A stretch of 43,852 nucleotides of DNA from Croceibacterium_B sp035470785 (GTDB lineage: Bacteria > Pseudomonadota > Alphaproteobacteria > Sphingomonadales > Sphingomonadaceae), in the NCBI GenBank assembly GCA_035470785.1, contig DATIQN010000037.1, positions 1-43,852 on the forward strand, given 5' to 3'. The notes beneath the pieces were generated by a model. It had not been told where the DNA came from. It saw only the letters and a program-made list of their open reading frames with translations, and did no database searches. Shown piece after piece: positions 41,336 through 43,852 of this stretch (position 1 is the stretch's first letter; each line of letters starts with the position of its first letter). The translations under genes were made by a program, and so were the position numbers.

Positions 41336-42340
41336 ATGACACTTCGTAGAACGATTGCCGTCGCCGCCCTGGCGCTCGCGCTATCCGCGCCGCTCGCCGC
41401 GCAGCAGCAGCCGACCGGCGAAAAGCCCGCGGTTATCGCCGTGATCCCCGGCGTGATTGCCAATGGCGCCAAGTGGCAGCGCATCTGGCAGGGCCCGATG
41501 AACGCCGACGGGATGAGCGCGGCGGCCGACGGTTCGCTGCTGTTCGCGCAGGAGCAAGCCAACGCAGTGATGAAGCTGTGGCCCGACGGCAGGACCTGGG
41601 TCGCCTACCCCTATGCCAAGGGCGCAGGCGCGGTATCGGTCGACGCGGCAGGCCGGGTGTTCACGGTCGAGCGGACCTGCACTGACCCTGGGCTCAAGGC
41701 CGATTGCAAGGAGCTCACCCGCGTCACCCAGCTCGCCCCCGAGCACAAGGTGCTCGCGGACAAGTTCGCCGACGGCAAGGGCCTCGGCCGGCTCAACGAC
41801 ATCCAGGCCGACGGCCACGGCGGCGTCTGGTACACTCAGGGCGGTCTCTATCATGTGGCGGCGGACGGCACGGTCAGCACGGTTGCCGAGGGCAACGGGA
41901 TGTTCACCAACGGCGTCGCGCTCAGCCCCGACGGCAAGACGCTCTACGTCACTAACAAGCAGGTGATCGTTGCGTTCGACGTCGCCCCAGACGGCACGGC
42001 GAGCAACCGGCGCGACTTCGTCACGCTGGCGAACGAGGAAAAGGGCTTCGGCGGCGACGGCATGGCAGTCGACAGCGCCGGGCGGCTTTACGTTACCGGC
42101 GATGCGGGCATCCACGTGATCGCCCCCACGGGCAAGGAACTGGGAGTGATCCCGGTCCCGCGCCGCTCGATCACGCTCGCCTTCGCCGGGCCCGACAAGC
42201 GCACGCTCTACACCGGTGCGATGGGCGGGGTCGATCCCGACGGCAAGGAATGGGCCACGCCGCAGGGCGTGCGCAACGACGCGATGACGATTTACAAGGT
42301 GACCACGCTCGCCAGCGGTCCGAAGGACCGCCCGAAGTAG
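41336..42340 (+). CDS. Exported SMP-30/gluconolactonase-like beta-propeller protein
   Basis: A 334-residue secreted protein with a signal peptide ending near LAAQ (about residue 22). Repeated blades show D-G-x-L/V strand patterns: ADGSLLFAQEQANAVMKLW, GLGRLNDIQADGHGGVWYT, TNGVALSPDGKTLYVTNK, GFGGDGMAVDSAGRLYVTG. The NDIQAD and NGVALS segments carry metal ligands of SMP-30/lactonases. It may hydrolyse a lactone made by the upstream esterase. GGAAGGGGAG lies before the ATG. A repeat pair follows the gene. Confidence 0.85.
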   Translation: MTLRRTIAVAALALALSAPLAAQQQPTGEKPAVIAVIPGVIANGAKWQRIWQGPMNADGMSAAADGSLLFAQEQANAVMKLWPDGRTWVAYPYAKGAGAVSVDAAGRVFTVERTCTDPGLKADCKELTRVTQLAPEHKVLADKFADGKGLGRLNDIQADGHGGVWYTQGGLYHVAADGTVSTVAEGNGMFTNGVALSPDGKTLYVTNKQVIVAFDVAPDGTASNRRDFVTLANEEKGFGGDGMAVDSAGRLYVTGDAGIHVIAPTGKELGVIPVPRRSITLAFAGPDKRTLYTGAMGGVDPDGKEWATPQGVRNDAMTIYKVTTLASGPKDRPK

Positions 42341-42355
42341 GTACCCCTTCAGGTC

Positions 42356-42444
42356 CTCCTCCCGCTTGCGGGAGGGGCTAGGGATGGGCGTGAACACCGA
42401 CTCCTGACAGGCCCACCGCCGACCCCTCCCGCAAGCGGGAGGAG
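42356..42444. repeat. Inverted pair of GC-rich palindromes (REP-like)
   Basis: CCTCCCGC-TT-GCGGGAGG (42358-42375) and CCTCCCGC-AA-GCGGGAGG (42425-42442) are each palindromic, and 42356-42377 is the exact reverse complement of 42423-42444. The spacer contains CCTGACAGG. This is a REP pair of a family different from that at 7843-7932. It lies between two convergent genes and could also act as a bidirectional terminator-like barrier. Confidence 0.75.
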
Positions 42445-42465
42445 AGAAGTTGCCGCCACCCCACA

Positions 42466-42498
42466 AACGAAAACGCCGGACCCTTGCGGGCCCGGCGT
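42466..42498 (-). terminator. Rho-independent terminator of the Gly/Tyr-rich gene
   Basis: On the minus strand, ACGCCGGGCCC-GCAA-GGGTCCGGCGT forms an 11-bp stem with one G-T wobble and a 4-base loop, followed by TTTCGTTT. It begins 28 bases after the TAA-end of the 42527-42988 gene. Stem plus T-rich tail is the classic design. Confidence 0.75.
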
Positions 42499-42526
42499 CT
42501 CGGGGATTTAGCCGAAAGGCCTTTGC

Positions 42527-42988
42527 TTAGCGGCGATAGTAATGGCCGCGGTCCCAGCCGCCGTAGTTGCGGTCGCCGTCATGATCGCGGTCGCGGTGGC
42601 CGTAGTAACGGTTCCACTGGTGACGATCGTAGGCGCGATAGCCGCGGCTATCGTAGAAGTACCCATTGTTGTATTGGTAGCCGTTGTACCAGTAGCCGTC
42701 GTAGTACGGGTAGGTCTGCGGGTAGTAGTACGTCGTGTATCCCGGGGTGTAGTAGGCATAGCCGTTGTAATACGGCTGGTTGTAATAGCCGTCGTAGTAC
42801 CGGTCGTTATTGCCCGACGCGATCGCCGCGCCGACCGCCAGGCCGAGGATGCCGGCGCCGATTGCGACCGCGGCGTCGTCGCCGTGATGGTGGTGGCGAT
42901 AATAGCTCTGCGCATCCGCCGGAGCGGCAGTGGCGAGCGCGGCCGCGCCGGCTGCCGTACCGATCAGGATCTTCTTGAACGTGTTCAT
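42527..42988 (-). CDS. Secreted Gly/Tyr/Asn-rich protein of unknown function
   Basis: A 153-residue protein. The signal peptide ends near PADAQS (about residue 26). A short hydrophobic Gly-rich stretch follows (VAIGAGILGLAVGAAIASG). The remainder is low-complexity: repeated Tyr-Gly-Tyr, Asn-Gly-Tyr and Asp-Arg-His units with a final DRGHYYRR. It resembles the many glycine-tyrosine-rich secreted proteins of alphaproteobacteria, role unknown. GGAGATT lies upstream of the ATG. Its own terminator and a stress-type promoter are present. Confidence 0.78.
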   Translation of the reverse strand: MNTFKKILIGTAAGAAALATAAPADAQSYYRHHHHGDDAAVAIGAGILGLAVGAAIASGNNDRYYDGYYNQPYYNGYAYYTPGYTTYYYPQTYPYYDGYWYNGYQYNNGYFYDSRGYRAYDRHQWNRYYGHRDRDHDGDRNYGGWDRGHYYRR

Positions 42989-43077
42989 GGTCAATCTCCG
43001 CTGCCCGCTCGGCCCGGCCCCAATGCTAGGCGATTCGCGGGGCATTGATGTCGTTTTGTAACGACGTGCTTGAACCA

Positions 43078-43102
43078 AACCCGCACAGCGCTGGCAGGTT
43101 CC
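43078..43102 (-). promoter_or_regulatory. Candidate EcfG (general stress) promoter
   Basis: Minus strand: GGAAC (43102-43098), 16 bases, then GGTT (43081-43078). EcfG promoters read GGAAC-N16/17-CGTT, so one base of the -10 box differs. It lies about 90 bases upstream of the Gly/Tyr-rich gene's ATG. A chance match is possible. Confidence 0.35.
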
Positions 43103-43191
43103 GTTCAGGGTTGTCGCTTTCAGGATGAATAGAGTGGGTTAAGCGGTGTGACGCTTCTGCCGGCGCAGCGCACTCGGCGCTTGCTGGTTTA

Positions 43192-43852
43192 TTAGCGGGT
43201 TAGAGCCCCGAATAGGTCATGAGCGTCGGCGTCCTCGATTATGGCCTCGGCGAAGTCGCCGGGCTTGAGGGTGGCGGGCACGTTGCGCAGGAATACCTGG
43301 CCGTCGATCTCGGGGGCGTCGGCCTGGCTGCGGGCGGTCGCGCCGATATCGCCGTCCTCGTCGGGCTCGCCGACTTCGTCGACGATCACGGGCAGCGTGC
43401 GGCCAACCTTGGCGCCCAGCTTCGCGGCGCTAATCCGCTCGGTGACATCCATCAGGCGGGCGTAGCGCTCTTCCTTGACGGCCTCGGGCACCGGGTCGGG
43501 TAGCAGGTTGGCGGCGGCGCCTTCGACCGGCTCAAAGCGAAACGCGCCGACTCGGTCGAGCTGCGCTTGTTCGAGCCAGTCGAGGAGGTAGCGGAAGTCG
43601 TCCTCGGTCTCGCCGGGGAAGCCGACGACGAAGCTCGAGCGGATGGTGAGATCGGGGGCGGTGGCGCGCCACTCACGAATGCGCTCGAGCACCCTGGCCT
43701 CGTTGGCTGGGCGCTTCATCGCTTTGAGAACCTTGGGGGTGGCGTGCTGGAACGGGATGTCGAGGTAGGGGGTCAGCAGCCCTTCGGCCATCAGCGGGAT
43801 CACCGCGTAGACGTGGGGGTAGGGGTAGACGTAGTGCAGGCGCACCCATGGC
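43192..43852 (-). CDS. rimO: Ribosomal protein S12 methylthiotransferase RimO, C-terminal part
   Basis: The gene continues past base 43852; about 220 C-terminal residues are present. WVRLHYVYPYPHVY, PYLDIPFQHATPKVLKAMKR, and SSFVVGFPGETEDDF are the radical-SAM barrel landmarks of RimO/MiaB. The last 70 residues form a TRAM domain. The VYPYPHVY run favours RimO over MiaB. RimO methylthiolates Asp89 of ribosomal protein S12. The radical-SAM cysteine motif is outside the window. The 200 bases between its stop and the Gly/Tyr-rich gene's ATG hold no gene. Confidence 0.92.
   Translation of the reverse strand, partial: PWVRLHYVYPYPHVYAVIPLMAEGLLTPYLDIPFQHATPKVLKAMKRPANEARVLERIREWRATAPDLTIRSSFVVGFPGETEDDFRYLLDWLEQAQLDRVGAFRFEPVEGAAANLLPDPVPEAVKEERYARLMDVTERISAAKLGAKVGRTLPVIVDEVGEPDEDGDIGATARSQADAPEIDGQVFLRNVPATLKPGDFAEAIIEDADAHDLFGALTR

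Overview
The window is GC-rich, densely packed bacterial DNA and looks chromosomal. An alphaproteobacterium of the order Sphingomonadales (Novosphingobium, Sphingomonas or a relative) is the best guess. The reasons are a zwf-edd-glk-eda Entner-Doudoroff operon, a DUF1465 (RcdA-family) gene, YdcH/DUF465 mini-genes, a PmtA-like methyltransferase, ptsP-rodZ-cpoB-tilS linkage, and short palindromic repeats of the kind common in sphingomonads. No phage, plasmid, transposase or CRISPR gene was seen. The genus call is inference, because no database search was possible.

Layout. 1-3500: the 5' end of an FAD oxidoreductase gene, tRNA-Cys, a 14-TM MFS exporter, a Tat-exported metallo-beta-lactamase-fold hydrolase, a palindromic repeat element and tRNA-Thr. 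3501-5983: a compact molybdate locus, modABC, divergent from a short modE across a clear ModE-type operator. 5980-12677: an accessory catabolic island. A six-gene minus-strand operon (VOC protein, MFS transporter, two tandem cupins of the 2,4'-dihydroxyacetophenone dioxygenase family, SDR, zinc alcohol dehydrogenase) diverges from a class II aldolase, an orphan molybdenum-hydroxylase [2Fe-2S] subunit and arsC. 12769-25713: mixed housekeeping and transport genes (phospholipid methyltransferase-like, lipB, a CitE-like lyase, DMT and MFS transporters, a DUF885 lipoprotein, nadA, a second MBL protein, glpK, DUF1465). 25827-31658: two divergent DUF465 mini-genes, then ptsP, rodZ-like, cpoB-like and tilS. 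31729-37871: an L,D-transpeptidase, the Entner-Doudoroff operon and a YjbQ protein. 37892-42340: a dead alkB-like gene, then an operon of four exported proteins (type B carboxylesterase, DUF6152, an unrecognised protein, SMP-30-like). The end holds a repeat pair, a terminator, a Gly/Tyr-rich secreted protein with a possible stress promoter, and the 3' part of rimO.

How the parts fit. The zwf, edd and eda products convert glucose-6-phosphate to pyruvate and glyceraldehyde-3-phosphate, and glk supplies glucose-6-phosphate. ModABC would import molybdate, which molybdenum hydroxylases need; the orphan IorA-like subunit belongs to such an enzyme type. The cupin operon reads as a complete uptake and breakdown module for an aromatic or phenolic ketone-type compound, but its substrate cannot be named from sequence. 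It and the secreted esterase/SMP-30 operon are the best candidates for undescribed biochemistry. A structural oddity is that four convergent gene pairs end on one shared CTAG, each strand reading TAG from the same four bases.
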